Assembly (NCBI GenBank): GCA_020137815.1
Contig: CM035359.1
Coordinates: forward strand, 2,041,845 to 2,105,844
Direction: 5' to 3'
Origin: Hormiphora californensis
Lineage: Eukaryota; Ctenophora; Tentaculata; Cydippida; Pleurobrachiidae
Length of the DNA: 64,000 nt
The stretch's first letter is position 1. Every line of letters starts with the position of its first letter. Under the pieces are notes generated by a model. That model had not been told where the DNA came from, searched no databases, and was given only the letters and a program-made list of their open reading frames with translations. Positions 1 to 10,635 of the stretch are shown piece after piece. The translations under genes were made by a program, and so were the position numbers.

Positions 1-1100
1 CTGCTAATAAGCTTCCCCGAATCACATGGTTCATATTCCGTATTCTCTCCCACTGCTAATAAGGCGTTCCAGAATCGTATCACATGTCCATCCCCCTCAT
101 TAGTATTTGAAATACATATATATTTGAAATACATATATATTTCAGTTGAAATAGACATGTGTATTTGAAATACATATGTATTTGAAATACATATATATTT
201 CGGTGTCGAGATTCTTCCGACCTGCCCAAACGGTGTGGCCACAGTTTGAATATCAAAGTTGCAAAAAATGTGCAGGGGCAAACAAAATGGTGCAAGGGCA
301 CATGTTCAGGGGAAATTTGCAAAAATTGTGCAGGGGCAAATTTTAATTAATTTGCCTATAATTAATTACCTAATTGATATATTAATCATACGGCTCTTCT
401 AGTACTCGTAGTTATGCTACTAGAACATGCATAGAAAGTTTCGTGTCAAAATATTAAACGGTGTGGACACAGTTCGATCATAAAATTGGTGCAAGGGCAG
501 CCCCTGAACCATTTGCCCTTGCACATTGCCTGCCCCTGCACCAAATTCCATTTTTTGCACGGCTCTAACTAACTAATTAATTAATTTTGACTATTCCCAC
601 TTTTCGAACATCATCTTTTATGATTGAAGAACATTCCTACAAAGTTTCAAGTCGATATTTTAAGCAGAACGGAAAATAGAATTTGGTGCAGGGGCGCGGT
701 GCAAGGGACAGAACACGCAATGTGCAGGGGCACGGTGCCCTTGCACCGTTTTTAATTACCTGTAATTAATTAATTAATTAAAAATTCAAAAATCCGCCAA
801 CGTCATGACACAAAGGAATACTACAAGAACATGCCTACAAAATTTCAAGTCGATATCTCAAACGGTGTGGCCACAATTTCGTTGACATGTTTTTTGCCCC
901 CCCCCCCCCCCCCAAAAAAAGACCTTTCTTTGTTCTTAATAGGGCCGGCATTTTTGGGTTTTTGTGCAGGGGCAAAATTTTTTTTTTCTTTTTTTCGTTT
1001 TTTGCTGTTTTCTTCGGGTCGGAGGTGCCTGCCGGCACCTAAATACTGATAGGTACCCGATACATATACACCTTCATCTTTGTATGGTATACAAAGTATA
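1..1100. repeat. Degenerate dispersed-repeat DNA, no gene seen
   Basis: No convincing coding sequence. Short phrases recur in diverged form: gtgcaggggca and gtgcaagggca, and aaacggtgtggccacag (near 226, 455 and 860) next to tttcaagtcgatat. These look like remnants of one older repeat family. There is a C homopolymer near 897-913, AT-rich stretches, and a local repeat of tttgaaatacatata at 107-200. Confidence 0.5.
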
Positions 1101-1182
1101 TAAGATTAGAGTGAAACTCGAATTTTTATATGCGTATACAATTGTCATGTATACGCATAAAACGAATTTCACTCTAATCTTA
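1101..1182. repeat. Hairpin-forming inverted repeat
   Basis: The two arms pair around a short loop near gtcat: the left arm begins taagattagagtgaaa and the right arm ends actctaatctta. Arms are about 37 bp with few mismatches. It looks like a small fold-back element. No gene is attached. Confidence 0.75.
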
Positions 1183-1267
1183 TGATGTTACTAAGGAAAC
1201 GGTACGGCCGTGTCATCGGATACCCGAAACTCGAAAGAGTACTGACTTGAAACACCTCAGTAATTCT

Positions 1268-1386
1268 ATGGCCATTTGGCATGTTCCTTGCCTGTCAGCT
1301 CTCACACCGGGCCGAAGGCCCGGTGTGAGCTTACACGAGCCCGAAGGGCGAGCGTAAGCGCTTTAAGTAGCATGGCAAATGGCCAT
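1268..1386. repeat. Small palindromic repeat (fold-back type)
   Basis: The ends are inverted copies (atggccatttggcatg and catggcaaatggccat). The inside holds further perfect palindromes, such as the one built on caccgggccgaaggcccggtg. A partial relative with the same cgctcacaccgggccgaaggc core lies near 49251-49310, so this is a dispersed family. Confidence 0.65.
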
Positions 1387-1544
1387 GGGGTCGCTGAATA
1401 TCGAGAGAGATCAAGTATTTTTTGTAACGCGCGATGAAATGTTTGCAAAGAAAGTCCTCTCGCAACATTCAATGTAATTCACACGTGTGCGCGCGGGGAA
1501 CCGGGAAGGAGTTTTTTATTACTCATCATTTGCATTCAAATATA

Positions 1545-1967
1545 CAGGGTGGTTCAGAAACATGGTGCCACTTTGAGATAGCTAATGTGTCAATACAGTT
1601 CGCTCTCCAATGTACAGTGTATTAATTAAAACCTATTTTCACGGTCTCTTGACTCGAAAAAGTGTCCCCTGCTGCTGCAGGGCCCTGAAGATTTTGGCTC
1701 CAATGCAACCTATTCTCGCTCCTGAGATCGATCTCGGTCGCTGCGCGACCTCGATCTCACTCAGGCATCAATGTGGCCAACTGAAGATTGAGATCGACAG
1801 AGAGTCACTTGCAGTTTGCACTCTTTCCTAAAAATTATCAGCCTGTCAACTGACAGGCTAGGGTAACACGTTGAAATTTGGATCCGTACAATAGAGAGAG
1901 GATTGCATTTTTCCAATTTTTATCTCTTAGTACAGTGGCTCCATGTTTCTGAATCTGAACCACCCTG
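1545..1967. mobile_element. Mariner/Tc1-type MITE with TA duplication
   Basis: Terminal inverted repeats start cagggtggttcagaaacatgg on the left, and their complement ends the right side. TA dinucleotides flank both ends (1543-1544 and 1968-1969). The inside shows no transposase. A TA target and cagggtg-type ends are typical of Tc1/mariner non-autonomous elements. The family assignment is inferred from ends and target only. Confidence 0.7.
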
Positions 1968-2303
1968 TACACATTGCATGCAATGTATGCATTGGCAATT
2001 GCATGGCAATTGCATTTACATGTTCCCATACCAGTCTGTCAGTGTCAGCCGCTCAAATTTCTTTCCTTGAAAATTGAAATTTCTGAATTTTATTTATTAT
2101 TTAAACCCTTCATTACATTTTCAGCTGGATCTAAGGACGAATTAAAAGGATTCAGAGCCTGGCCCTGGATTTATCTTGGAAAATCAAACTGTTTTAGTGT
2201 TTTAAATTTACCCTGGACTTTAGATTTTAGTTTTTCCACGATTTTATTTTCTTAATCGGCCGATATCGGACTCTAATTCTAAATATGATACTTGCTTAGA
2301 GAG

Positions 2304-2962
2304 GTATATACCCTGCTAACTTAAATAACCCGCCAGTCCCACTAGCGCGCTCTCAATAAACAGCCAGTCCAGCGGCAGATTATTTCCCACTGGCAGGTTA
2401 TTTATTTTGAACATTCAAAGTGTGTGTAAATGATCAGTTCTTACTAAAATACAGAGGGAACACTATGTGCAACACTTACACACTACATTGGAGAGAAAGA
2501 AAGGACACATTCCGTCAATTACTCTCTCTTTATCTCCCCTTTTGTCTCACTATCTCTTCCTCTGTGTTATGTGTGACATGCCCCTTATCAGGCTATTTCT
2601 TTCACTCTCTTTCCTTAGCAACTGCTTAGTAACTGTTACCAAACAGTGTACACTCAATTGTGAGGTGTTTTAACTATTTCTCAGTCCTCTTTGTGTGTTT
2701 CGATTAGTGTTCTCTCTCTTGTTGGTGTGTAATACTTGAAATAAACAACTAAAGCAGGGTATATAACCTATAAACTCTGACCACTGGCACGTTATAGGTT
2801 TAAACCCCTCCGCCTCTCCCTCGGCTCCGCCTCGGGATCGTCGTCGTGATTTAAACCAGTTTATCCGCCAGCGGCGGATAAACTTCAGCTAACTTCTCCC
2901 AGCGGCGCGCTGGGAGAAAGTTATCTGAAATAACGCGCCAGTGGCCAGAGTTTATACCTCAT
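2304..2962. repeat. Dispersed ~660-bp repeat, copy 1
   Basis: Nearly the same sequence recurs at 12096-12764. It begins tatataccctgctaactt and contains the complementary phrase gcagggtatata near 2755, so it has internal inverted structure. The right part carries two hairpins (gtttatccgcc/ggcggataaac, and a stem around cagcggcgcgctg). There is no coding potential, so a non-autonomous element is likely. Confidence 0.7.
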
Positions 2963-3159
2963 TTATAGTTTATGATTTTTTCCATCTGGCGAAGCGAAGG
3001 CCCCTGGCCCTTCTCCGAAGGGCGAAGGGCCTGTGGCTCGGCCCCATTTGTAGCATGTGGGGAATGTGTTTCGAGATTGGTTTATTTTTGGGGTTCCAGA
3101 TAGATCGAATAGCCCGGATAAAATATGGGAGACGGACGCTTGGTCTAATCAAATGTCTA

Positions 3160-3226
3160 TTAAAGTGAGAGTGGACCGAATCAGAATAGGACAATTGTTT
3201 GTTGTACTTGTAGGTAGTAGAAATTA
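3160..3226. repeat. Short dispersed repeat (agtgagagtggac family)
   Basis: The phrase aagtgagagtggac followed by aatcagaat recurs at about 9388-9442 and, inverted, at about 11168-11226. Together they mark a dispersed family of unknown type. Confidence 0.5.
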
Positions 3227-3315
3227 GCTTTCTGAGCATTTTGCGTATTAACCTTGCATCTTGTTCCTGTCTCTCCGTGCGCTAAAATAACAAACTTACC
3301 CTGGCCCCCTACTGC

Positions 3316-3513
<198 letters not shown>

Positions 3514-3596
3514 ATATTGCAAACTGTGAATTTGCTCACGGATGCTAGCCATATTTGTGTTTCAACTTAAACTTTAACAACTAAACAACTTTAGAA

Positions 3597-4829
3597 ATGC
3601 TCTTTGTATCCTACGAAGTGGTCCAATCTTACTGCTTGCGACTGCTCCAAGCCATCCTAAACCTGATATACCCCCCACCTGCCGAACCCAACAACCTTGT
3701 GTCCTGCTATGACGTCCTCTACTTTGCTAAACCGGCACTGGATACGGGTGCCAACGACCTCGCCATGTTCCTCCGAAAATTTACCAAGACACGAGGTTTA
3801 GAATGGCTGAAACGGGATGACGTCCATCTGTTTAGTGTCACTGAAACTCACTTTGTGTTCGCTAGAACCACACCGGGGATGGATGTCCATGATGTCACCA
3901 GGTTCCACTGGTTGTGTATGGGAAAGAAGTTACACACGGTGGAGTTGGGGGAAATCTCAATAGGCCTAGGGTTGGATTTGATAAGAGATAGGGAGGAGGA
4001 GGATGGCTCAAATATTGGCATTCTTCACAATTTAGGCCGGTGTGGATCAACCCTAGTAGCAAACATGATCTATAAAACAGGGCAGTGTCAGGTTTTAGCA
4101 GAACCCGGACCACTCCTAGACATCTCAGCCTGTGTGATAAGAAATCCTGAATTGTCAACTGATCCAGTTATGTTGGATAAACTCCGGGCAGTACTCCTAT
4201 TTCTAGCCAAATCCCCTGATAGGAGATACTTTATTAAACCCACATTCGGCACCTACATCCTCGTTACCATGATTCACAATGCGTTACCGGGGGTACGGGA
4301 GGCGTATCTGTATCGAGCTTTGAAACCCATGGCCATATCATCTTGCCTTTCTTTTGGGGTGTTGAAAATGCCGTATGCAGCTGCAAAGCGGTTATCAGTT
4401 GATGCTGGGTTCATCAGACAAGATGTACAGGATGAGAATGAAAGGAATGGTATTGACACGATACCCAGAATCATACTCTACGGGTTCCTGGTCAGAACCC
4501 AGGTATTTGTGCGTGAAGCTATCACAAGGCCCGACTTCCCATTCTACAGCTATGAGTCTCTATTAGCAGACCCAAAGGCCTTCACCACCCATCTTTTGGC
4601 ACATATCGGGCTGGACCCACAGTGGGCTGATGTGGCCTTGGAGGCCCTGTCAGAGGATAGCCAGAAGAACAGTTGGTTCAGTAGGGACAAAGTGGACAGG
4701 TCTGAAGCGGGTACCGTGATGGACAAGGAGACGGAGGATATGATTATGAAGCTTGCGGAGGAGAAGTTTGGGATAGAAGTGAGGGGGAGCCAGATGGAGA
4801 TGGTGAACCTACCGAACCAGTGGAGATAA
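3597..4829 (+). CDS. Sulfotransferase-like protein (P-loop, PAPS-type)
   Basis: A single uninterrupted 410-residue ORF. The N-terminal ~140 residues match nothing I recognise. From about residue 141 the chain looks like a PAPS-dependent sulfotransferase: HNLGRCGSTLVANM (residues 144-157) fits the 5'-phosphosulfate loop, YLYRALKPMAISS (238-249) fits the 3'-phosphate-binding Arg/Ser region, and FYSYESLLADPKAF (316-329) is the usual C-terminal segment. The canonical GTPRSGTTLL loop is relaxed to GRCGSTL, so substrate and activity are unknown. There is no clear signal peptide, although residues 1-26 are hydrophobic and could anchor it in a membrane. It is intronless, unlike the + strand genes downstream. 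Other P-loop nucleotide-binding proteins are the main alternative. Confidence 0.72.
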   Translation: MLFVSYEVVQSYCLRLLQAILNLIYPPPAEPNNLVSCYDVLYFAKPALDTGANDLAMFLRKFTKTRGLEWLKRDDVHLFSVTETHFVFARTTPGMDVHDVTRFHWLCMGKKLHTVELGEISIGLGLDLIRDREEEDGSNIGILHNLGRCGSTLVANMIYKTGQCQVLAEPGPLLDISACVIRNPELSTDPVMLDKLRAVLLFLAKSPDRRYFIKPTFGTYILVTMIHNALPGVREAYLYRALKPMAISSCLSFGVLKMPYAAAKRLSVDAGFIRQDVQDENERNGIDTIPRIILYGFLVRTQVFVREAITRPDFPFYSYESLLADPKAFTTHLLAHIGLDPQWADVALEALSEDSQKNSWFSRDKVDRSEAGTVMDKETEDMIMKLAEEKFGIEVRGSQMEMVNLPNQWR

Positions 4830-5258
4830 ACATTAAACCATTGGAGAGAATTATAGATATGAACTATAACATGGTATATATGCAATATGCATGATGACTT
4901 GCAAAGTTTACACTCTAGTTCTATAAATAACGGATTTGAGGGGGAAATCAGCTTCGTGCCTGAATAGTGAGTAAATAACTATAACATAAATCAGTATTAT
5001 ATTCAAAACGAGAATAAACAGCTCGCGACGTCTAAATCGTATAGCCCAAAATAGCTTGTAATGAGAAAACTGTTTCCAAAAAAATCATTTTCGGTGAAAT
5101 ACGGTAAGATGACGCGTATATATTTGAGTCTATAAATCACAAGGTTTGGTTCACGGATCAGTTTAGAAGATGAAGGTACGGGCAAAGACACACATCATTA
5201 GGTCGGCAGATGAATTTCACTTTCTGTCCTTGTAGACGTGCCCATCTTGATGGGCGTC
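4830..5258. other. Intergenic gap between convergent genes
   Basis: A short AT-rich spacer between the + strand sulfotransferase-like stop and the - strand receptor stop. No coding sequence or clear repeat is visible. Confidence 0.5.
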
Positions 5259-8123
5259 TCAGTCACTAAATTGTGGGGGATCACTGTGTGCAGCTGCTGC
5301 CAGCTGCTGTGGAGGAGAAGAACGATCTTCAGTCACATTCTCATTAACTTCGTCCTCTCCGTGATTTTCTTGATCCTTGTCATTTCTAAAATGCTTCCTC
5401 ATAAGCATAATAACACTGTTCCCTTTCTCCGTGATGGTGCTTGAGAAATCAGAAATCTTGTTAGAAAGGTCCATCCACTCCACGATTATATTGTATAGAT
5501 CCGTGTACAGTATTGGATTCAGCACGGAGTTGAGGGGTAATATTGCAATGGAAAATGTCGAATACCATTCCGTCATGTCTACCACCTCGGCCGTGTGAAG
5601 GACACAACACACCAAAAAAGGGACCCAGCAACAGAAATCCGTGAGGATTATGGTCGAAATTTTGCTCTGAAGTTGCCGGTGTCTATCCAGAGCATTTTGT
5701 GGGGCAGCGGTGGCACTCTCCCTGGTACTAAGGATTACAATGAACAGATGACAAACCACGACAACTACGAAACATGTGCAGTGTATGGCAAGGCCCAAAA
5801 TCCATACAAACACTGCCTGAGGTTCACTGGGAAGGACAAAGTACTTGAAGATACACGAAGCATCATTGGCATAGAAAGACTGTTTAACACCCTCAACCCC
5901 GGTAATGTCACTTGTAAACATAGCTCTAACGTCTTTTCTAATAGCCTCCCAGCTTAGTCCTCGAGTTTCACGGTAAACGGACTTGGTGTTGGCATCATTT
6001 CCAACGTAACCCTGGATAATGGCTGCGTGTTTCGCTTTGTCAACAAATCCAGTGAAGAGCTTAATGTCACCAGGGTATGATAGTCCATTTACAAACACAT
6101 CCTCAAGGGGCGGCATTAGAGGAACGCAAGCAATCAATCCAGATATGACCACAATCGTACACTGAATTGAGTATATCTTCCTCCTGAATCGAACATCAAT
6201 CTCCAACACCCTTCGGAACTGTAATGCACGGGATGTTCCATGGAGCCGAAAACAGCTTAAAAAAGCCATCGAGAGAGATGAAATCGCACTTCCGGTCGCG
6301 GTTATGACACCAAACAATATACAGGGGATGCTTGCCATCCATTGAAATTGCCGTGTGCAGTACCCTGAGCCATAAACCAGATTTAAAACAAACATGGACG
6401 CCAAGTAGACATTTGTGCAGATGTCTCCCAGAGTGATCAATCTTGCAAATGACCGCTGCACGAATACTCCTTGGGTTTTGGCTGGTTCAGTTAAGAAAAG
6501 GTCTTTGAAAAGAACATAGAGATTCAATCCCAATCCTGCGCTACCAAAAACTCCAGCTACTATCGTGAGGCTATTGCTTTTTATCAGACTTCTGGAACAC
6601 TTACTGTTACACTCATCGGACAAATCATGACAATCAAACGACCCGTCACACAATTGGCTAAGAACTAAGAACTGAGAGCCACATTTAAAATTATTGGAGC
6701 AATTTCTTTCATCCGATGCATCACCACAATCATCGATGGTATCACATACCTTAGAGTAGGAGATACACTTACCACTTTCACAAACAAAGAAGTTGTTATG
6801 GTAGTGATTCTTATGGGATGCCACAAGAGTAAGCGACCCTGAATCAGAGATAGATAGAACTCGCTTACGTATGTTTGAGCAAGAGTTGTGAAGAACTGGT
6901 CGGACATTCAAGGGGCATTCGGTATCAGTACACAATCCACTGCACGCCATCAGTACATACTGCTCACCAAAATAAAAGCTACAGTCCTTTTGCTTAGCAT
7001 CTGCAAATAGTGTCAACTCGTTTTCCTTTCCAAAGAAGCCCCCAAACTTGTGCTTCACCGTAAGGCTGGAACAGTTTACCCCTCGCTGTCTAGCAAGGGA
7101 TTCTAGACCCTTTAGACAGTTTGGAGAGGTTTTCGAAAAACCAGCAATATCAGAGGCAGGCAACTCAAACCTTACATCGAGAGTACTATGTATCTGTCGA
7201 CACATCACCGCCTCGTGGCCACAACTATCTATTGTATCACAAACCTCTGCCAGCTCAACAAAGTTCTCCCTTTTCTTGTCACACCACCACACCTCACTAC
7301 AATTATTCTTGTGATCTCGATAACGTGTAGTGACCCCATGACCACAGGTAATCCAGTGCCCCTGCCGTTCATCTATATCATCCTGACAATCAAAATCGTC
7401 ATCCATAATCCACTGAAATGGTATCCTTAGAAATCCTCTGTGAAAGTTAAATCTTCGGATACACTTTTTGGCGGAAAGTAAGCATCCCCGCTCGTCTGCC
7501 CCTGATAAACAATCATCAACCCCATCACAAACAAAGTGTTTGTGTACCCTACAAAACAGCTCTACTTCAAGACACCGCGAATCAAGGCCATCATCACAAA
7601 TAACAACCGTTGTCTGTTTTGGGTTACAAAACAAATTCGAGGAGATAGTGGCGGGGTATCTATTAACAAGACACGAGCCAGCGACGCGGCTTGGATCAGT
7701 ACAATTAGTTTGATCTAAACCATTGGAACAGTATGGTATCACCTCAGATTCGTGAACATCGTCTGCATCTTCAAAGGGAAAGCATCGTGTGGCATTGTAC
7801 AATGGAAAGTTAGAGTCAAAAGAGTCATTTATACCCCCGCAGTTATCCTCTAGCAAAGTAGGCGGTGTGTCAATGCAAAAGCCAGAAAATGGGAATGTGA
7901 ATGATAAGAACTGATCGTTGCACATGAACCCGTACGTTAGACCATTGCAATGAAGCTCATCAAAACATGGGTTAAGAGGACTAGTGTATTGGGCCGATGT
8001 GAACCCTGATATTGGGATATTACAGATAGTGAGGGAAATCATACGACTCTTACTGCAGTTAGCGACAATCGAGAAAACAGACAGCATAACTCTTTTAAGC
8101 GACAGTGCTGTGTAATTTCTCAA
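5259..8123 (-). CDS. LDLRa-containing rhodopsin-like GPCR
   Basis: A single-exon 954-residue ORF. The ectodomain is long and cysteine-rich. LDL-receptor class A modules are clearest at about residues 176-214 (ends DCLSGADERGC), 443-475 (CDTIDDCGDASDERNC) and 478-505. Seven hydrophobic segments lie at about 517-878. TM6 reads ILTDFCCWVPF, the signature of relaxin/LGR-type receptors, and TM7 has NSVLNPILY (NPxxY). The usual E/DRY after TM3 is replaced by SCFRL. No leucine-rich repeats are seen between the LDLRa modules and the TM core, unlike RXFP1/2 and snail GRL101. The cytoplasmic tail is about 75 residues. The start is uncertain: a 3' splice signal ending in cag lies at about 8008, inside the ORF's first 40 codons, so the true N-terminus may come from an upstream exon. 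Confidence 0.85.
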   Translation of the reverse strand: MRNYTALSLKRVMLSVFSIVANCSKSRMISLTICNIPISGFTSAQYTSPLNPCFDELHCNGLTYGFMCNDQFLSFTFPFSGFCIDTPPTLLEDNCGGINDSFDSNFPLYNATRCFPFEDADDVHESEVIPYCSNGLDQTNCTDPSRVAGSCLVNRYPATISSNLFCNPKQTTVVICDDGLDSRCLEVELFCRVHKHFVCDGVDDCLSGADERGCLLSAKKCIRRFNFHRGFLRIPFQWIMDDDFDCQDDIDERQGHWITCGHGVTTRYRDHKNNCSEVWWCDKKRENFVELAEVCDTIDSCGHEAVMCRQIHSTLDVRFELPASDIAGFSKTSPNCLKGLESLARQRGVNCSSLTVKHKFGGFFGKENELTLFADAKQKDCSFYFGEQYVLMACSGLCTDTECPLNVRPVLHNSCSNIRKRVLSISDSGSLTLVASHKNHYHNNFFVCESGKCISYSKVCDTIDDCGDASDERNCSNNFKCGSQFLVLSQLCDGSFDCHDLSDECNSKCSRSLIKSNSLTIVAGVFGSAGLGLNLYVLFKDLFLTEPAKTQGVFVQRSFARLITLGDICTNVYLASMFVLNLVYGSGYCTRQFQWMASIPCILFGVITATGSAISSLSMAFLSCFRLHGTSRALQFRRVLEIDVRFRRKIYSIQCTIVVISGLIACVPLMPPLEDVFVNGLSYPGDIKLFTGFVDKAKHAAIIQGYVGNDANTKSVYRETRGLSWEAIRKDVRAMFTSDITGVEGVKQSFYANDASCIFKYFVLPSEPQAVFVWILGLAIHCTCFVVVVVCHLFIVILSTRESATAAPQNALDRHRQLQSKISTIILTDFCCWVPFLVCCVLHTAEVVDMTEWYSTFSIAILPLNSVLNPILYTDLYNIIVEWMDLSNKISDFSSTITEKGNSVIMLMRKHFRNDKDQENHGEDEVNENVTEDRSSPPQQLAAAAHSDPPQFSD

Positions 8124-8218
8124 AACTCTTATTCTTAGTGAGCAACAGGGAAAAGAATTGGGGAGAGAAAGTGAGAGACAGGGTGCCCCCTTGAGAGAGA
8201 TTATCTCGCGCGGCGCAT

Positions 8219-8300
8219 TGGCACGTGCGGTTTGGGCGCTGGCAGGCTTTTACATGTTGCAACATGTAAAAGCCTGCCAGCGCCCAAACCGCACGTGCCA
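8219..8300. repeat. Perfect 82-bp palindrome
   Basis: The arms are exact reverse complements, centred at 8259/8260 on catgttgcaacatg, with 41 bp per arm. Outside them the match continues imperfectly (gcgcggcgc on both sides). It sits just 5' of the LDLRa receptor ORF. The region is flanked by an inverted 35-bp repeat (about 8024-8057 and 8628-8661). Confidence 0.9.
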
Positions 8301-8639
8301 GAGCGCCGCGCGTTACTATCTTGCTCTCTCTCACTCACTAGCTGCATTCTGATTGGCTGTTATCGATCACATGTACGCAGTCACAGGCTATCCCTGTGCA
8401 CTAGGACTTATCACGTGACCTTTCACGTGACCAGATTCTGTGATCCCCGGTCAGTTAAGAGTTTTAAGAGTTTATACGTCGCTAAGTAGCGGCGCTTACC
8501 ACACAAGAGAATGGAATCACCATTCTCTTACTCTTGATATCTCTTACAAGAAAATAAGAGTTATTTTGGAAAACAGTCAGCACCTGTCGCTTACTCCAGT
8601 AAGCGATTGCGAAATCAATCAGCACCTGCTAACTTCAGT

Positions 8640-8885
8640 AAGAGTCGTATGATATCCCTCAGTGTTGCAAATTTGCCCAGCCTGATACGTGTATGTCTGT
8701 GTTCCCCACACAATGTCAGTCAACTTCACCTCCATTTCATCGTCATTGGAGTTATCACAGTTACTTGGATCTTGTACCTGCTGGTATTTCCCTGGATGAG
8801 AGTCACTCGTGCACCATCCCCCGCATTGTGGAAATGAGTCCTGTATTTCCATGACAGTATTATCATATCTTACACTCAAACACGC
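8640..8885 (-). CDS. Possible extracellular exon upstream of the LDLRa GPCR
   Basis: On the minus strand an acceptor (ctatttttag) is followed by an open frame of about 80 residues. The frame is acidic and holds cysteines (CGGWCTSDSH, then DPSNCDNSNDDEMEV). The composition resembles a receptor ectodomain. It could be an N-terminal exon of the receptor at 5259-8123, but I found no donor in a phase that joins it cleanly, so this is an open candidate. Its 3' end overlaps an inverted copy of the receptor's own first codons. Confidence 0.3.
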
Positions 8886-9000
8886 CTAAAAATAGTCGGG
8901 TTTTTAATTAATTGACAGACGCGTGACAATTAACGCGAAAAAAAAACTACTGGGGGAAAACAGTTGCGTGACTGAACCTCGAAGATTCCCCTGAGATTTC

Positions 9001-9062
9001 TTTTAGCACGTGCGTGCTAAAAACATCATCCCGGGTGAATGCCCGAAGGGCATTCACCCGGG
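9001..9062. repeat. Two short hairpins
   Basis: Two adjacent perfect stems: ttttagcacgtgcgtgctaaaa, and a longer one on cccgggtgaatgcccg/cgggcattcacccggg. They are small palindromic repeats in a gene-free stretch (8886-11279). Confidence 0.7.
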
Positions 9063-9387
9063 CAGGGAAAAAATTTTACTGAAATCCCAGGAAATTATAG
9101 CAAAAATATGAGTCCGAGTTTAAGGTTACCCTTGCATATAATATTTGATGTCCATTTTGTATGGCCTAAATGCTGGTGAAGTCATTTCGTTTGGCAAACC
9201 GTGACAAAAAACGCCAGGTGAACCCATATTCCAGATGACAATTATACTGACTAACCCATGGTAGCTAGCTAACCTGGTAGTTATAAGTATCGCCCGGGCA
9301 GGTCGTGTTTACTAAGATTATTGGGGTCCTTCGTGCTCTGTCAGTTTTGTGCAAAACCTGAAACTTGTTTAAATAAGATTTGCATTT

Positions 9388-9442
9388 AAAGTGAGAGTGG
9401 ACAAAATCAGAATTGGAGAAGTTTATTGGAGGTAATAGACAA
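9388..9442. repeat. Short dispersed repeat (agtgagagtggac family), copy 2
   Basis: Matches 3160-3226 and the inverse of 11168-11226. Copies 2 and 3 bracket the large palindrome at 9779-10798 in opposite orientation. Confidence 0.5.
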
Positions 9443-9711
9443 CGGTCAAACCTATCATCTGTCCCCAATAGACAAAATTCCATGACATATTCAATCTTCC
9501 ATAGTGCCACAGTTTATTCTTGCGTAAAGCGGCAACTGGAGTAATGCCTAAGGGTCCAGTTAGAGATTTTGCGACTGATGTTAGTTACAATGAAGCAGGC
9601 CCCTGCTGACACTGCTGACACTGCCGCGCGCGCTACTTTACATGCAATTCACATCGAAAACCCTGCTAGTCAACGAAGATTTGGTGCGCACAGGGACTCT
9701 CCCAGCTTGCG

Positions 9712-9770
9712 CCAGTTGCAGACTGGAGGCTGGCGCCAGAAACTGGAGCCAGCCTCCAATCTGCAACTGG
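9712..9770. repeat. Hairpin beside the large palindrome
   Basis: The arms ccagttgcagactggaggctgg and ccagcctccaatctgcaactgg pair around a short loop. It abuts the left end of the 1-kb palindrome. Confidence 0.8.
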
Positions 9771-9941
9771 AGCGTAAACGGTAAGTCGGAAGAACCTGTC
9801 CGTTCCTCTCATGAGCGCTCATGAGTGTATCATGAGTGTGTCATGAGTGTATCATGAGTGTATCATGAGCGCTCATGAGACGTTTTTAGGTGTTTCAACG
9901 TCTCATGAGCGCTCATGAGTGTATCATGAGTGTGTCATGAG

Positions 9942-10016
9942 CTGTCTGGCGCCGCGACCCATCTGAGCGCACTGTCGCGTTTGAGAATCAAATTGGGGTC
10001 TGGCGCCGCCAGACAG
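9942..10016. mobile_element. Short ctgtctggcgccgc MITE, copy 1
   Basis: Starts ctgtctggcgccgcgaccc and ends with the inverted end gcgccgccagacag. The body reads catctgagcgcactgt. Other copies lie at 10561-10635 (inverted) and 54451-54531, and a half copy starts at 50210. Confidence 0.75.
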
Positions 10017-10560
10017 GTCATGAGTGTATCATGAGCGCTCATGAGTGCTCATGAGACCTTGCTCATGAGACATATGTCTCATCCCATCTCTGTTTCAATG
10101 TCTCATGAGCGCTCATGAGACGTATTGACCTACATGTGCTCATGAGTGTATCATGAGACATGTCTCATGAGACATATGTCTCATGAGACGTTAGGGTTAG
10201 GGTTAGGGTTGGGTTTACGGTTGGGCTAGGGTTAGGGTTATCCTTTAGGTCTAGAGACCCGTAGGGATAGGGTTAGGGTTGACCAATAGGCTTGGACCTA
10301 GCCCTACCCTCTACGGGTCCCTAGACCTAAAGGAAAGCCCTAACCCTAGCCCAACCCTAAACCCAACCATAACCATAACCCTAACGTGTCATGAGACATA
10401 TGTCTCATGAGACATGTCTCATGATACACTCATGAGCACATACATAGGTCAATACGTCTCATGAGCGCTCATGAGACATTGAAACAGAGATGGGATGAGA
10501 CATATGTCTCATGAGCAAGGTCTCATGAGCACTCATGAGCGCTCATGATACACTCATGAC

Positions 10561-10635
10561 CTGTCTGGCGGCGCCAGACCCCAATTTGATTCTCAAACGC
10601 GACAGTGCGCTCAGATGGGTCGCGGCGCCAGACAG
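10561..10635. mobile_element. Short ctgtctggcgccgc MITE, copy 2
   Basis: The reverse-complement twin of 9942-10016, in the right arm of the large palindrome. It was copied with the arm rather than inserted independently. Confidence 0.75.

Noticed and set aside
1434-2255. Several short ORFs (60-93 codons)
   Set aside because: They overlap a MITE and repeats and show no domain, signal peptide or splice pattern.
10190-10385. A true telomere or chromosome end
   Set aside because: TTAGGG and CCCTAA repeats are few, interrupted and head-to-head inside a palindrome, with ordinary sequence on both sides.
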